Source: Salinimonas chungwhensis DSM 16280
GTDB taxonomy: Bacteria > Pseudomonadota > Gammaproteobacteria > Enterobacterales > Alteromonadaceae
Direction: 5' to 3'
Assembly: GCF_000378185.1 (NCBI RefSeq)
Contig: NZ_KB899376.1
Location: forward strand, 1 to 64,000
DNA length: 64,000 nucleotides
Part shown: one piece after another, positions 13,865 to 24,343 of the stretch
How the letters are laid out: every line of letters begins with the position of its first letter
Position numbering within the stretch: position 1 is the stretch's first letter
Position numbers and translations under genes: made by a program
Notes under the pieces: model-generated
The model's input: only the letters and a program-made list of their open reading frames with translations
The model's database searches: none
Told to the model about the DNA's origin: nothing

Positions 13865-16540
13865 CTACATTCTGTAACGAACACCTAAAGAGAAGGTGCG
13901 GTCGCGAATATAGGTATCTCTTGGATATAAACGTGCATCGTCAGCAGAGCCTCCGCCAAAGTAGTCATTAGCTACGTCATCAGCCAGATTGGTGCCATCA
14001 AAAGTCACTGTCAGGTGTTTATTCACATCATAGTTAACCGAGAAGTCCAGAGAGCTAATTGGCTCATGAACTACTGAGCTGCCAGGCTGGTCTCCGGCTT
14101 CATCAAAGCTGCCGTACCATTCGCTGCGCCAGTTATAAGCTAAGCGCATATTAAAGCCGTCACGTTCGTAAATTAGAATCGCATTGTAAGACTCATCAGA
14201 CACCGAAGGTAATGGCTCCATTACTCCCTCGGCATTTTCAGCTTCGTGATCCATAAATGTCGCGTTTAGCTGAACACCTAACCCATCTAAAAATCCGGGC
14301 AGGCTTTCAAAAAACTGCGTGTACGCCAGTTCAACACCTTCTAAAGAACCCGCCCCGCTATTAACAGGACGCGTTATATTAAAGTCTTGTCCATTTACCG
14401 TTTCAATGAAACCACGATATTTCACGTAGCCATCTATATCGCGATAAAATACGGTGCCTGTCAATGAGCTGGCTTCGTCAAAGTACCATTCTGCAGCGAC
14501 GTCGTAGTTTACCGATTCAACGGATTCCAGCTGGGGATTACCACCATCTCCGTAACCAAGATTGCCGCCTGTCTCTGACGGTAGAAAATAGCTTGCACTT
14601 GGGTTTAGCGCAGCAAAACCCGGACGGTTAATGGTTTTACCGTATGCAGCACGAAGAAATACTTCATCAGTAACCTGCAGACGCATATTCACGGCAGGCA
14701 GTAGCTGATTTGTTGAAGTGTCTACAGTAATCGGTTCAGGCACGCCATCAGTAATGTTGTTACCGTTTAGTTCAGATTCCAGTCGCACATAACGCAGTCC
14801 TGCCTGACCATCAAGAATCATATCGCCAAATTCATGGGAAAAGTTTGCCTGAGCATAGGCAGCGTAATTTTTCTCGGTGTTATCGTAGTAACGTGCGGGT
14901 AAAAATTCGGGCTCAGCGCGAGAGTATCCCATCGCCTCGCGAATATCGGCACGGTTGTTCAGCAGGTAATTAGCATTGGGCGTTAGCCACTGTGTGTTAT
15001 TTAGGTCGGTTACGTCACTCATATAACCGGAAGGTGAATAATCCTCTAGCCCGGGGAAGTCTGAAAGCAGCAGTTGATTGCCAGAGTTATTGCCCCGGCC
15101 ACCGGTGTCTGCTTCCTGGTTAAATGCAGTGCGTTCGTTAAGACGAATACCCACATCTACCGAGTGGATCCATGAATCAATTGCAATATTGGCATCCAGC
15201 GTCCAATCAATGGCGTCGCCTTCCTGATAACTTCGATTATCGAAGATAGTATTGAGATTATACTGGTCAAGATTGGTCATATCATAGGGCTGACCGTCGG
15301 CCCCGAGAATCTCTACGTCTGAGATGCCTGCGCCATTTTTATCTAAGTCATAAATAATGGTGTCGGCGAAAAAGGTTAAATCAAGTATGAAACCCTGACT
15401 ACTGGCTTTAGAATCGGTATAAGCTAAATCTGATTTCAATGTTACGGTATCGAAGTGCCACTCACCGCCCACTGCAAACTGGTAAGTGTCAGATTCATTT
15501 AAAAACGACTGATTACTGGTAATTGTGCCGGGCGCATCAGGACGCACAACCGACTGGGCAACGTTAGAACCGTCTTTGTATGACTCGACGTAGCCCTGGC
15601 CCCAGCCACCCCAGTCTGGTAACGGCACCCAGAAGTTAAGTTGACTGTTTTGTTCGTAATTTACGCCAAATACATCCAGGTAGTATGAGCTGTTATTGTC
15701 AGGCGCCCACTGAAAAGATGCATTGAACGAATCCCGTGTACGATCGCCATAACGAAAGTAACCACCAATAACATTGGGTGACATGGCTGGTGCATCGGCT
15801 ATATTAAGCGGGGCTGAATTGGGATTATTCACCACAGAGTCTGGCAGTATGAAAGGCGCGGTAACAAAGTTTACCTGATCCTGAAAATCCCGATCCTGAT
15901 GAGACACACTCAACATGGCACCAAAGCGGCCATTGTCGTTATCCCAGTTATTGTTGATTGTTACACTACCGATAGGGTTCCATGATTCGGCTTCGTCGCT
16001 GTAAGCGTAGCGCAGGCCGCCCGCCGCGGAGAAGCCATCTTCAAAGTCGAAAGGGCGACGTAACTGAATGTCGATACTACCGGCGATACCACCTTCAATA
16101 TCAGCAGCGCTGATAGATTTTTTCACATCGACAGAATAAACCAGATCAGCAGGAATGTCGGCCAGAGAAATTGAACGTCCGGTGGTAGTAAAAACGTTAC
16201 GGCCATTCAGCGTCGTTATTACATCGGGCAGACCACGAATCAGTACTTCCGCCACCTCACCGTTGGTACGGGCAACCTGGATACCAGTGACACGCTGAAG
16301 GGCTGCAGCAACGCTGTTGTCAGGTAGTTTGCCGAGATCCTGAGCAACAATAAGATCGGAAATATTCGATGCCGCCATTTTCATATTTTGTGCAGAGTTC
16401 AAACTGCTTTTTACACCACGAACATTGATCACTTCAATTGTGTCATCGTCTGTTTCTTGGTCATTTGTGTCCTGCGCAAATAAGGGCTGTGAGGTCAGCG
16501 CTAACATAACAGCACTAGCTAAGTGTGCACGTTTAAACAT
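13865..16540 (-). CDS. TonB-dependent receptor (Xanthomonas/Caulobacter type)
   Basis: An 891-aa outer-membrane receptor. It starts at ATG 16540, after GGAGAAAGAAC, in preference to an in-frame ATG 33 bases upstream. Signal peptide about 1-23 (HLASAVMLALTSQPLFAQ). The plug domain (about 35-165) has IEVINVRGVKSSLNSAQN, VAAALQRVTGIQVARTNGE and VLIRGLPDVITTLNGR. The remainder is a 22-strand-type beta barrel with many aromatic residues, ending LGVRYRM. This TIGR01782-like class takes up oligosaccharides or other large compounds; the substrate cannot be told. No nearby glycan-degrading genes are seen, so the context does not help. Confidence 0.93.
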   Translation of the reverse strand: MFKRAHLASAVMLALTSQPLFAQDTNDQETDDDTIEVINVRGVKSSLNSAQNMKMAASNISDLIVAQDLGKLPDNSVAAALQRVTGIQVARTNGEVAEVLIRGLPDVITTLNGRNVFTTTGRSISLADIPADLVYSVDVKKSISAADIEGGIAGSIDIQLRRPFDFEDGFSAAGGLRYAYSDEAESWNPIGSVTINNNWDNDNGRFGAMLSVSHQDRDFQDQVNFVTAPFILPDSVVNNPNSAPLNIADAPAMSPNVIGGYFRYGDRTRDSFNASFQWAPDNNSSYYLDVFGVNYEQNSQLNFWVPLPDWGGWGQGYVESYKDGSNVAQSVVRPDAPGTITSNQSFLNESDTYQFAVGGEWHFDTVTLKSDLAYTDSKASSQGFILDLTFFADTIIYDLDKNGAGISDVEILGADGQPYDMTNLDQYNLNTIFDNRSYQEGDAIDWTLDANIAIDSWIHSVDVGIRLNERTAFNQEADTGGRGNNSGNQLLLSDFPGLEDYSPSGYMSDVTDLNNTQWLTPNANYLLNNRADIREAMGYSRAEPEFLPARYYDNTEKNYAAYAQANFSHEFGDMILDGQAGLRYVRLESELNGNNITDGVPEPITVDTSTNQLLPAVNMRLQVTDEVFLRAAYGKTINRPGFAALNPSASYFLPSETGGNLGYGDGGNPQLESVESVNYDVAAEWYFDEASSLTGTVFYRDIDGYVKYRGFIETVNGQDFNITRPVNSGAGSLEGVELAYTQFFESLPGFLDGLGVQLNATFMDHEAENAEGVMEPLPSVSDESYNAILIYERDGFNMRLAYNWRSEWYGSFDEAGDQPGSSVVHEPISSLDFSVNYDVNKHLTVTFDGTNLADDVANDYFGGGSADDARLYPRDTYIRDRTFSLGVRYRM

Positions 16541-17677
16541 GTTCTTTCTCCATTTATTAGTAATTTTGCGCATTCCACATACTTCATTTTTGCTTGTTTA
16601 AAGTGATCTATGCGCACATCCAGGCTTTTGATGCCCCACATGTGAGTGAGCAAAGGTAACGTCATTGTTGTTCGTGACCTATAGATATTATTATATGACA
16701 TATGGAAAGAATCTGGTCAACACTCTATTAACAAAAATTTCATCAACACGTAACGTCGGTTGTTGAAAGAACCATTAAGGTATTTTTTGATTTGCTGCTT
16801 ACGATAAAAGAAGCAATTGCGGGCTGGGGTTAGATTGGCTGCAGGGGGCCTGGTACATTCAGTAGAGTATTCGTGAAAGGCTTCCTCAAAGTAGTGATTG
16901 TACGTTATCCAGAATAAAGCCTAACAAAATATAAGTAGCAAATTGCATTTAATAAAACTAATCAAAAGCACTTCGATTACATGGTCTATGACAAAATATT
17001 AAATTAAACCCATTTGTCAATTTCGAATAAATCTATATTTTTAATTAGCAATGATAATATAATTTTTAAAGCGAAAATGTAATAGTGTTTTTTTCTAATT
17101 GATTCTTTTTCATTTAAGAAGATGTATAAAATTTAAGGTTCGAAAATTTCAGATAAAAATTGGTAATTATAGAGGCTGTGTTTTTATAAAAAAGTTAAAT
17201 AAACGACGGATACTTAAAGTGATTTTTTTTGGTTGAGAGTGGGTAATTTTAAATAACTGACTCTGCAATATGGCAATATTTAGTAAATTTTTATATTTTT
17301 CAAAGTCATTGGTTATCTTACAAATCGCGCCGATAAGCAATGATGGTTTACTAAAGTACCATTAAGCAACACCTATAATCCGTCTGGCGGTAATACTATT
17401 TATTGCCATTGACGTAATAAAGAGAGTACCAGGTTCTGGAACTTCTGTTGTTTACTTGGTGTAATTTACCCGTATAGACTAGTCATAGCAGGCAGTAGCT
17501 GCTTTTGCACAACAACACTTATAGCGCACCGACTCGCCGCTTATTTTAAAAAAAGCGTCTGGATGAATACACTGACAGTAAACAAAATGATGATATGAGT
17601 AGAAACCATTTTTACAGCGATCTCAAGCAAGAAATGCTCAGACCAAGTGCTTCCCGCTATGCCTGGCTCTGGCTTGT
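16541..17677. other. AT-rich intergenic region
   Basis: About 1.1 kb without a convincing complete gene, markedly AT-rich from 16,900 to 17,350. It holds the promoter region of the TonB receptor at its left end and, at 17362-17451 on the minus strand, a fragment reading like a PEP-CTERM tail. Otherwise I see nothing recognisable. Confidence 0.5.
17362..17451 (-). pseudogene. Possible PEP-CTERM protein tail (remnant)
   Basis: Twenty-nine codons open between two stops read TTEVPEPGTLFITS, a short middle, then ARRIIGVA and stop. VPEPGT is the PEP-CTERM hallmark and the Arg pair near the end fits the family's basic tail, but the middle is only weakly hydrophobic. No upstream coding region joins it. 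It could be chance. Confidence 0.3.
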
Positions 17678-18004
17678 ATGAAGTATCCGGTAACGCCTGA
17701 CGGGCGATATATGGTGGTGCGGGGGCGGCTGTGGCGGGTTGCCAATCCAAACCTGTCTGAATCTGAGCGTACTTCTTATGTTAAGAGTCTGATGAGCGCG
17801 CGCCGTGAAGTGAAGGCGGCTAAAGATGCAAAGGATGACCTTCGTCTGGCTGCTGCAAGACGTGCAGTGAATGATGCTAAGGTGGCTCTGGGTGAGCGTG
17901 GGCCAGTATGGTGGCAAGATGGCGCCCAGGATTTTAATCGTTATCTTGTTAAAAACACCCCTTACCAGGATTGGTACCAACGACTCGATGAACCGAAGGC
18001 TTAA
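17678..18004 (+). CDS. Conserved hypothetical protein
   Basis: A 108-aa charged protein with a recognisable conserved pattern: YPVTPDGRYMVVRGRLWR at the N-terminus, an alanine- and lysine-rich helix (about 40-70, SARREVKAAKDAKDDLRLAA) and LGERGPVWWQDGAQDFNRY toward the end. Similar proteins occur widely in proteobacteria without known function. The ribosome site is poor and no operon partner is adjacent. Cytosolic, probably helical. Confidence 0.75.
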   Translation: MKYPVTPDGRYMVVRGRLWRVANPNLSESERTSYVKSLMSARREVKAAKDAKDDLRLAAARRAVNDAKVALGERGPVWWQDGAQDFNRYLVKNTPYQDWYQRLDEPKA

Positions 18005-18548
18005 CAAGAATCTCGTTTGTATGGCAAGCGGCTATGATTTGTTTGATATCTGCTATACCAGAGTATAAATGCCGGAAACTGAAATACAGAATATCAGTCC
18101 AATAGCGAATCATGTTAGTAACCATACTGACATTAAATAACCAGAAAAGGCGTCGCCCTAACCACTTTTCTGAAGGCCTTGTTTTTCACTATCTTACTCT
18201 TGCTCTAGGTCTTTACCTGCGTATTATGTTTATCTATAAATTTTTATATTAAGTTAATGAGGGTAGGGTGATACCAAAGATTTTAGCGATGTGAAGCTAC
18301 TAGCAGGGGGGTGGCTTAATAGCTTTTAACTTTTATTAAAATTGTGTAAGTGAGTCAAAATAAACATAAAAATCTAATTAAAAATATTTGCCTGATAAAA
18401 TTTATTAAAAAATAAGATAGGCATAAATTAAAGCCATTTTGGTTGGCGATATTTATGTACTTTCAGAATGCAAAGTTTTAAATGAAGTAGAAAGCATGTT
18501 CTATATTGACAGGTGTCTAATATATCGAAAGCAGCTTATGAGAATGTG
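18005..18548. other. AT-rich intergenic region
   Basis: About 540 bp between two genes. A frame open from 18513 overlaps the next gene on the other strand and has no ribosome site. I see no RNA gene, repeat or strong terminator in it. Confidence 0.5.
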
Positions 18549-20075
18549 TTAGTTTGGAACTTTAATCTGAAACGGGAGACGGATTTTCTGTTTGGGGTAC
18601 AGTGTCTGCTCAATGCTCTTTCGAAGCGACTGTGCTATTTCTTTACAGGTATCCAAACCCGGGGTATTCCAGCGATCTGGCTGAAGATAGGCTGATCCGA
18701 GATACACACCACTGGGCTTTCCGTCACACAGTAATTCGAAGTCGCGCTCTCCCGGTGTCCGGTTATTTGATGAAAAATGAAACCCACTGACCTTCAGCGC
18801 CTGTTTAATTTTCTCTGCTGTCAGGCTTTTATTTATTGCGGGCAACACACCGGTTCCGTCGATATATACCGAATCCTCGCGGGTGTTTCCCGCCAGCTCA
18901 TCCTCGTCAATATGTCGGCTTATCACCTCCAGCCGTCCGGCATTATGTAGTGCGTTAAGTTTCAGGCAACTTTCATAGGGCAGAGCCGCCGTGTGAAATG
19001 CAATAAGTGCATGGAGGGTATCATCCTCATTTTTATTGCGATGCTCACCGGACAGATTACTAAATTCGATGGTTTCAAGAAATGCTTCTAGAATGACCGG
19101 CCACTGTGAATACTCGCTGGCTGTGCTGGTAAGTTCTGTCTGTAGCTTTTGCCAGGGGTCGATGGATTTTTCATTGCCCGCCAGAAAAGTGAGCATTTGG
19201 TCAAACGACATGTGACTTACCTGTAAAAATATGGAGGGCGTATGCGCTTTCAATGCTGGCAGGAGCAGGGACTTGTAAGCCTCATCAACGGTCTGATAAT
19301 GCTGGTTAGACAGACGACGTAAATAAGCTGAAAAATATCGTTTGTCATCAGAGGGATACCACACCCGGGGAAATACCCCGTGAGAAGAGAAAAGTCTAAT
19401 ATACCAGTCTGTGTGACTTGAAAAGGTAAGGGCTTCATTGCTGGAACAAAAGTTACCTTTTTTGTTTGCAATACCCACTACGCAGTCAACTGCCGTTAAC
19501 GATGATCCAATAACATTGTAATGGCGGTAAGCTTTTGCAGAATAATGTGATGTGGGGTAGGGATATTCTGTACCTTTTAGGGGAGGTGCCGCTCTTTCTC
19601 TGCCAATATTAATAAAGACCCTATCAAAACTATCAGTAAGCCAGTCATCGGCGTAAAGACGATATCCCTGTTCAGCTTTTTCTAAATCCTGTATTACTGC
19701 ACGCCGCTGATATACTGATAAACCGCGTTGAGTAAGTTGGGCAAGAATAGCCTGATAATTATGTTTAAAAAACAAGCCAACATCAGCCCGACGTTCTACT
19801 TTTCTATTTGACTGAGAAGTGGTATCGCAAGTTTTTTTCCAATCTATATACGAGGTTAGTAGGTCTGGTATTTCCTCTGGTGCATTGTTGCTTAACAGGT
19901 CTGGATGAACAGCATCTTTACTGAATGCAAACCCCGCTCCTGCGTCCGCGGTGGCCTCAAAAATGGTTAAGACTATACGAGACAGGGCACAATCATCCAG
20001 GCTGAGTAACTCGTGTAACAAAAACAACGTCGTTGTGCCGGCACCGACTATAGCGATATGGAATTTTTTGCTCAA
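18549..20075 (-). CDS. FAD/NAD(P)-binding protein (HI0933/YdhS-like)
   Basis: A 508-aa protein with an N-terminal Rossmann dinucleotide fold (FHIAIVGAGTTTLFLLHELL, GxGxxT at about 11-16), an acidic strand end (LTIFEAT near 40) and a second conserved stretch (VFINIGRE about 170). This is the pattern of the FAD-NAD(P)-binding family that includes E. coli YdhS, uncharacterised oxidoreductases. A C-terminal GVYLGSAYLQPDRWNTPG segment probably closes the FAD site. It stands alone; the next gene upstream is metR, about 270 bp away in the same direction. Substrate unknown. Confidence 0.8.
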   Translation of the reverse strand: MSKKFHIAIVGAGTTTLFLLHELLSLDDCALSRIVLTIFEATADAGAGFAFSKDAVHPDLLSNNAPEEIPDLLTSYIDWKKTCDTTSQSNRKVERRADVGLFFKHNYQAILAQLTQRGLSVYQRRAVIQDLEKAEQGYRLYADDWLTDSFDRVFINIGRERAAPPLKGTEYPYPTSHYSAKAYRHYNVIGSSLTAVDCVVGIANKKGNFCSSNEALTFSSHTDWYIRLFSSHGVFPRVWYPSDDKRYFSAYLRRLSNQHYQTVDEAYKSLLLPALKAHTPSIFLQVSHMSFDQMLTFLAGNEKSIDPWQKLQTELTSTASEYSQWPVILEAFLETIEFSNLSGEHRNKNEDDTLHALIAFHTAALPYESCLKLNALHNAGRLEVISRHIDEDELAGNTREDSVYIDGTGVLPAINKSLTAEKIKQALKVSGFHFSSNNRTPGERDFELLCDGKPSGVYLGSAYLQPDRWNTPGLDTCKEIAQSLRKSIEQTLYPKQKIRLPFQIKVPN

Positions 20076-20347
20076 ACTCGACGCTCCGAATTCAAAAATA
20101 AAACAAGTCAGGTAAACCTGCGCAGATGTGAACAGGTATCGAAGCTCTTACTACGACACTTTATAAACTTTGGACGCAGGTGCAAATACAATAATTATTG
20201 TAGGTATATTATTGTTGCAACCGAGTCACGAACAGAAGAAGTAAAAAGCAAACATAAGTTGGCCACAGGCCTTCACCTACTATCTTCGCCTGATAAAAAT
20301 AAACGGCGTAAGCTGTTTGGGCAGTTGGCAGGCGCGCCGCACATTCA

Positions 20348-21250
20348 CTATTCACCGTCGTCATTATGTAACCCCGATAAGGCCATCTCAATAAATTTAT
20401 CCACCAGGCCGAATGGGTCGCCGCCTTTCCTGTGGCCCAAATAAAGGGTTTTGTGGATCCCTGGCTCACCCAGGGAACGAAATGCAAGTTCACTTTGCTC
20501 ATCTAATTCTTGAATAAGCCACTTTGGAAGTGCGGTAACGCCGCGCCCGGCTGCCACCATTTGCAACATGATTTCAGTGGTTTCAATGGTTTTGTGAGCC
20601 TTTACGGCGCAATTAGCCGGCGTCAGAAACTGGCAGAATACATCAAGTCTGCTTAATTCCACCGGGTAAGTGATGAGCGTCTCACTGCAAAGGTCAACAG
20701 GTTGAATAAATGATTTGGACGCCAACGGGTGGCTAGTGGACATCACCAGTACCTGTTCGTAATTAAACACCGGCGTATAGGTAATAGTATCCAGCCTTAA
20801 AGGATCGGGGGTTAACAGCAAGTCGATGTCAAAGCCATGCAGCGCCTGAAGCCCACCAAAAGAGAAGGCTCGTCTGACATCGACATCGGCATCCGGATAG
20901 GCTTTTAAAAATGGCGCCACTACTTTAAGTAACCATTCAAAGCACGGGTGACATTCCATGCCGATCCTTAAAATACCCTGTTTACCCTGCGCCATTCTGT
21001 GCAACATTGATTCGGTGTGTTCAAACTGGGGCAGCACGCGTTCAGCAAGCCCCAGAATGCTTCGACCTGCTTGGGTAAGGACCAGTTTTCTGCCTTCCTT
21101 GCGCCACACCGGCACCTTGTATGTGGTTTCAACCTTTTTCATAGCATGGCTGAGCGCCGACTGGGAAAGATGCAGTGATGCGGCAGCCTCTGTCATGGAA
21201 CCGCAGGTATAAATAGCCTTGATAATTTTTAAATGTTGCCGGTCAATCAT
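20348..21250 (-). CDS. metR: MetR-type LysR regulator
   Basis: A 300-aa LysR-family regulator. The helix-turn-helix lies at about 1-60 (LKIIKAIYTCGSMTEAAASL, then LSQSALSHAMKKVE), followed by a substrate-binding domain (about 90-290) with the MetR-like stretch GILRIGMECHPCFEWLLKV. It is divergent from metE across about 100 bp that contain a MetR-type box, the classic arrangement. MetR uses homocysteine as co-inducer and activates metE while controlling its own gene; this is established for enteric bacteria and inferred here from context and sequence. Confidence 0.92.
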   Translation of the reverse strand: MIDRQHLKIIKAIYTCGSMTEAAASLHLSQSALSHAMKKVETTYKVPVWRKEGRKLVLTQAGRSILGLAERVLPQFEHTESMLHRMAQGKQGILRIGMECHPCFEWLLKVVAPFLKAYPDADVDVRRAFSFGGLQALHGFDIDLLLTPDPLRLDTITYTPVFNYEQVLVMSTSHPLASKSFIQPVDLCSETLITYPVELSRLDVFCQFLTPANCAVKAHKTIETTEIMLQMVAAGRGVTALPKWLIQELDEQSELAFRSLGEPGIHKTLYLGHRKGGDPFGLVDKFIEMALSGLHNDDGE

Positions 21251-21256
21251 GATTTA

Positions 21257-21269
21257 TGAATTTATTTCA
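21257..21269. promoter_or_regulatory. MetR box between metR and metE
   Basis: TGAATTTATTTCA fits the MetR consensus TGAA-N5-TTCA exactly. It lies 7 bp before the metR start and about 80 bp before metE, suited to repress metR and activate metE. A weaker half site (TGAAAATTT) follows about 10 bp to the right. Confidence 0.7.
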
Positions 21270-21349
21270 TCAATAAATGAAAATTTACCATTATTTCTCA
21301 TGATTTGTCTGCGTTATTCTCATAGCACGGTAATGAAACGGACGTAGAG

Positions 21350-23626
21350 ATGGCTAAAATACATAATTTAGGATTCCCCAGAATCGGTAAAAAACGTGAA
21401 CTAAAGTATCTGTTGGAAGACTTCTGGAATGATCAGATTTCACAATCTGCTTTGACAGAAAAAACGAGTGCGCTTTGGCACGAAAACCTGGCGGCCCAGG
21501 CCAATCTGGACTGCGTTCCGGTGGGTGACTTTTCTTTGTACGACCATGTCCTGGATACCAGTTTCATGGTAGGGAATGTACCGTCACGCTTCAAACGTAA
21601 CACTAACGATAGCTTATTACAGTACTTTACCGCTGCCAGAGGCACGGCACAGCAAGGCGACTGCGGTTGCGCTCACGCTGCAGAAATGACCAAGTGGTTT
21701 GATACCAACTATCACTATATTGTGCCGGAAATCGACGCCAGCACATCGTTTTCGCTCAACGCTGCCCCCTTGCTTAAGGCTGTCAAAGCTGCGCGATGTC
21801 AGGGGCATGATGTTAAGCCGGTTATCCTCGGGCCGGTCACCTATCTGTGGTTATCACGTACGGTGGATAACACCGAACCACTGGATTATTTGCGTGATCT
21901 GCTGCCAGTGTATAAGGCGCTGTTAGATGCGCTTTCTGGTCTGGGTGTGGAGTGGGTACAAATAGATGAGCCTGCGCTCACAAACACGCTTCCGGTCGCC
22001 TGGCAACTGGGATACCAGTTTGCCTATGAGTATCTCAAACGTGAGGATATCAACACATTGCTGACCACCTATTTTGGCTCGCTTAAGGATAATTTTGATA
22101 TGGTCGCCGGGCTGCCGGTCGCAGGCTTTCATCTGGATGTCACTCGCGGTACGGATGAAGCTGACCAACTGGCAAACCAGTTACGCGCCAGTCAGGTGCT
22201 GTCAGTAGGTGTTATAGATGGTCGAAATGTGTGGAAAGCGCCGTTAGACCAGATATTCCAGTGGCTATCACCGCTAAATGAAAAGCTCGGCAATCGGCTG
22301 TGGCTGGCCCCCTCATGCTCTTTACTACATGTTCCTGTGGATGTACAAAGTGAAACCCGGCTGCCCGCTGTTATTAAAGATAAACTCGCTTTTGCCACTC
22401 AGAAACTTGACGAACTGGTGTTACTAAAAAAAGCGCTAACCAACCAGGATGCAAGCTTGCCAGGCAATGACAGAGCTGTCCGGTTCGCCAGGCAGCCGGC
22501 GGTAAGCGCGAATAATATTCTGTTAAACGGACAGGATGCTACCCTGCTCACTCGCGCAACATCGTTTACGCGCCGATACGAGCTTCAGCAAGCCGCGCTG
22601 AATCTTCCCGTATTGCCTACCACGACCATCGGATCATTTCCGCAAACGGCTGAAATCCGGCAAGCCCGGCTTCGTTATAAGCGTGGTCAGTTACCTGCGC
22701 CGGACTATGAAGCCTTCATCAAAAAGCAAATTGCACACTGTATTAAAACCCAGGAAGCATTGGGCCTGGATGTGCTTGTGCATGGTGAGGCAGAACGCAA
22801 TGATATGGTGGAATACTTCGGCGAAAAGCTCACCGGGGTGGCAGTTACAAGCTTCGGGTGGGTCCAGAGTTATGGTTCGCGGTGTGTTAAGCCACCTCTG
22901 ATTCACGATGATGTTAAGCGTCACGCGCCACTGACCACCTCATGGATCGCTCATGCGCAGTCGTTAACGGATAAACCGGTTAAAGGAATGCTGACCGGGC
23001 CTGTAACTATTTTGAACTGGTCTTTTGTCAGGGACGATCTGGCGCGGGCGGATGTCGCGCAGCAGATTGGCTTTGCCATTCGTGAAGAGGTACAGGAGCT
23101 GGAGGCCCAGGGTACAAAGATTATTCAGGTTGATGAAGCTGCACTAAGAGAAGGGCTTCCGCTACGTCAGGAAGAAACCGAGACCTACCTTACCTGGGCG
23201 GTCAACGCCTTTAAACTTTGTACGTCCGGCGTGAAGCCGGCTACGCAGATACATACGCATATGTGTTACTCGGAATTCAGTGATATCCGCGATGCGATAA
23301 TCAACATGGATGCAGATGTTATTACTATTGAAGCGGCGCGCTCCCAACATACTATTTTGGCGCTTTTCAGCGGGCAGGGCTATCCCAATGCAATTGGGCC
23401 GGGCGTTTATGATATCCACTCGCCGGTGTGTCCGACTCAGCAGGCGCTTAGGGAGCTTACTGAGTATCTTACCGACAACTTTGATATTAGCCGGTTGTGG
23501 ATTAACCCTGATTGCGGGCTTAAGACAAGAACCTGGCCGCAAGTAACTGCTGCTTTACAGGCCATGGTTGATGCAACAAAACATGCCCGAGAGCGATTAT
23601 CGGGCAGGCAAAAAAACAGCGCCTGA
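21350..23626 (+). CDS. metE: Cobalamin-independent methionine synthase
   Basis: A 758-aa enzyme that transfers a methyl group from 5-methyltetrahydropteroyl-triglutamate to homocysteine, the last step of methionine synthesis. The full two-barrel length of MetE is present. The N-terminal domain starts HNLGFPRIGKKRELK. The C-terminal domain has TTTIGSFPQTAEIR, VHGEAERNDMVEYF, the zinc ligands in IHTHMCYSEF (His and Cys) and the second Cys in NPDCGLKTR. ATG 21350 follows GGACGTAGAG. Controlled by the adjacent divergent metR through a MetR box. Cytosolic. Confidence 0.97.
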   Translation: MAKIHNLGFPRIGKKRELKYLLEDFWNDQISQSALTEKTSALWHENLAAQANLDCVPVGDFSLYDHVLDTSFMVGNVPSRFKRNTNDSLLQYFTAARGTAQQGDCGCAHAAEMTKWFDTNYHYIVPEIDASTSFSLNAAPLLKAVKAARCQGHDVKPVILGPVTYLWLSRTVDNTEPLDYLRDLLPVYKALLDALSGLGVEWVQIDEPALTNTLPVAWQLGYQFAYEYLKREDINTLLTTYFGSLKDNFDMVAGLPVAGFHLDVTRGTDEADQLANQLRASQVLSVGVIDGRNVWKAPLDQIFQWLSPLNEKLGNRLWLAPSCSLLHVPVDVQSETRLPAVIKDKLAFATQKLDELVLLKKALTNQDASLPGNDRAVRFARQPAVSANNILLNGQDATLLTRATSFTRRYELQQAALNLPVLPTTTIGSFPQTAEIRQARLRYKRGQLPAPDYEAFIKKQIAHCIKTQEALGLDVLVHGEAERNDMVEYFGEKLTGVAVTSFGWVQSYGSRCVKPPLIHDDVKRHAPLTTSWIAHAQSLTDKPVKGMLTGPVTILNWSFVRDDLARADVAQQIGFAIREEVQELEAQGTKIIQVDEAALREGLPLRQEETETYLTWAVNAFKLCTSGVKPATQIHTHMCYSEFSDIRDAIINMDADVITIEAARSQHTILALFSGQGYPNAIGPGVYDIHSPVCPTQQALRELTEYLTDNFDISRLWINPDCGLKTRTWPQVTAALQAMVDATKHARERLSGRQKNSA

Positions 23627-23683
23627 GGGGGCCTGGGCGCAGGTAATAAGTCATTACTTTTAGCTTACTTGCGTCTGATCCTG

Positions 23684-24343
23684 CTATCGGGCTGTCTGGA
23701 TGGAAAAACGTAGGTGGACGTATACCCAGTAGCCGCCATTTTCAAATATATGAAAGACCGGCTGGGCGGCTTCGCTCAGGCCAAATGCTTCGGCTTTTGT
23801 GATTAGGCGTATATACAGCACTGACGCTGCCTGCATTGCAGCGCCAGTCATAATCAGCTCACAGTGGTTTTGAATACATGCGGTGCTTTCAATCTGCAGG
23901 GTTTGATCAGAATTGAGCGCCGCAACAGCCGCCCTGAGTTGTTGCTCAGTCTGTCGGCGCCACATAAGATCCTGCTCAAGGCTGTTTTCAGCAACCGGTG
24001 AGTCAAGCAGAAGGTTATCATTGACGACCTTTTCATACATTGAGCCGGCATGATCACCCAGTTTTTCCTGCATACTGGCTTTAAGCACTCGCCTATGATT
24101 GGTAAGCCACTGTTCCAATTCCTGCTGAGCACGGGGGGGCACGGGCGACGACGTTGCATCTTCATCTTTATTTGTGATGGTAGATTCAGCAGGCTGAGAA
24201 TCTGCTGGCGCTTGTGCAGAAGTTTGGCGCTGATGTTGCAACTGCAGCGCATCGGTCGCATCTGACGCTGTTGACAGAGTGCCGGTGAAATAACCTCCTA
24301 TAAACGCCAGTATTAATAGCATTACCGTTATTGCATACTTCAT
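23684..24343 (-). CDS. Membrane-anchored periplasmic protein, unknown
   Basis: A 219-aa protein with one N-terminal membrane helix (about 4-24, ITVMLLILAFIGGYFTGTLS), a Gln/Ala/Ser-rich linker (30-70) and a helical domain. The C-terminal third has a CIQNHC segment, a Cys pair that may form a disulfide, and a beta-rich end (PVFHIFENGGYWVYVHLRF). The topology suggests that most of it lies in the periplasm. Family not recognised. It converges with metE; a T-rich stretch follows neither gene clearly. Confidence 0.7.
   Translation of the reverse strand: MKYAITVMLLILAFIGGYFTGTLSTASDATDALQLQHQRQTSAQAPADSQPAESTITNKDEDATSSPVPPRAQQELEQWLTNHRRVLKASMQEKLGDHAGSMYEKVVNDNLLLDSPVAENSLEQDLMWRRQTEQQLRAAVAALNSDQTLQIESTACIQNHCELIMTGAAMQAASVLYIRLITKAEAFGLSEAAQPVFHIFENGGYWVYVHLRFSIQTAR

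Noticed and set aside
18513..18695. Plus-strand frame overlapping the FAD-binding protein gene
   Set aside because: Shadow of the minus-strand gene, without a ribosome site or family pattern.
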